From positions 5,394,001 to 5,458,000 of the forward strand of contig NZ_CP068595.1 in the NCBI RefSeq assembly GCF_016772475.1: a DNA stretch of 64,000 nucleotides. Reading direction: 5' to 3'. A program made the position numbers and the translations under genes. The stretch comes from Paenibacillus sonchi (GTDB lineage: Bacteria; Bacillota; Bacilli; Paenibacillales; Paenibacillaceae). Of this stretch, positions 63,748-64,000 are shown in pieces; the stretch's first letter is position 1, and every line of letters starts with the position of its first letter. The notes under the pieces are model-generated. The model was not told the DNA's origin, ran no database searches, and was given only the letters and a program-made list of their open reading frames with translations.

Positions 63748-64000
63748 TTGACATTGCAGCAGCTCCGCTATGCCATTGAGATTGCGAACAGCGGCTCGAT
63801 GAATGAAGCGGCCAAAAGGCTTTTTGTCTCCCAGCCAAGCCTCTCCAATGCCATCAAGGAGCTGGAGAATGAGCTGGGGATTACGATTTTTGAACGGAAC
63901 AACCGGGGCATCAGCATTTCTGCCGAAGGGGTGGAATTTCTGGGGTATGCCCGGCAGATTATCGAACAGACCGAATTTATGGAGAACCGGTACACCGGGA
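63748..64000 (+). CDS. LysR-family transcriptional regulator, N-terminal part (cut by window edge)
   Basis: First 84 residues of a LysR-type regulator: L-R-Y-A-I-E-I-A-N-S-G-S-M-N-E-A-A-K-R-L then F-V-S-Q-P-S-L-S-N-A-I-K-E-L-E form the helix-turn-helix, followed by the start of the linker helix. AAGGGGG lies ahead of TTG 63748. Target unknown. Confidence 0.9.
   Translation, partial: MTLQQLRYAIEIANSGSMNEAAKRLFVSQPSLSNAIKELENELGITIFERNNRGISISAEGVEFLGYARQIIEQTEFMENRYTG

Overview
The window is typical of a Paenibacillus-like, spore-former-type Firmicute: moderate GC (about 50-55% by eye), strong AGGAGG-type ribosome sites with frequent TTG and GTG starts, a T-box before a threonyl-tRNA synthetase gene, an S-layer homology protein, YesM/YesS-style sensor and AraC regulators, and Lpl-type sugar transporters. 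No rRNA, tRNA, CRISPR array, insertion sequence or replication origin was seen. Both ends are cut: the left inside a YesM-type kinase gene, the right inside a LysR-type gene.

Layout. 0-2.5 kb: kinase C-terminus and a GH36 alpha-galactosidase. 2.6-3.5 kb: non-coding repeats (15-bp, 16-bp and two ~51-bp families). 3.5-5.7 kb: divergent YeiE-like LysR regulator and YeiH-type membrane protein. 5.9-8.9 kb: operon of a lipid-methyltransferase-like enzyme, a PAP2-like membrane phosphatase and an OmpR-type two-component system. 8.9-15 kb: SDR and AraC regulator facing an operon of three Gfo/Idh oxidoreductases and a TIM-barrel isomerase, then msrA. 15.8-23.8 kb: secreted GH64 beta-1,3-glucanase, a lipoprotein, an M16C peptidase and a second two-component system. 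23.8-31.5 kb: macrolide-type glycosyltransferase, a receiver-domain remnant, T-box/thrS, acetyltransferase, SRPBCC protein, amidase-domain protein, SLH protein. 31.6-39.7 kb: beta-mannoside-type locus (cache-AraC regulator, two permeases, binding lipoprotein, DUF1861 protein, GH130 phosphorylase). 39.9-46.3 kb: CynX-type transporter and GntR regulator divergent from a Fur-box-controlled sufC-sufD-sufB-(small ORF)-nifU group lacking sufS and sufU. 46.6-53.4 kb: three-gene SMC-like (MukFEB/Wadjet JetABC-like) operon without a JetD gene. 53.4-55 kb: two-TPM-domain surface protein. 55.1-62.4 kb: large polymorphic toxin with a WHH-type nuclease tip, followed by an AT-rich array of immunity-type genes alternating with broken tips and displaced pieces of the toxin core. 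62.5-64 kb: phosphodiester glycosidase-family protein and the start of a LysR gene.

Two points affect how the window is read. First, six otherwise well-conserved genes (SDR, glycosyltransferase, YesS-like regulator, sufC, the SMC-like gene and the toxin) are each broken once, and each is repaired by adding one base to a mononucleotide run. This pattern looks like systematic homopolymer under-calling, so these genes are given as single corrected loci. Second, the most unusual biology is the toxin and cassette array at 55-62 kb and the JetD-less SMC operon beside it.
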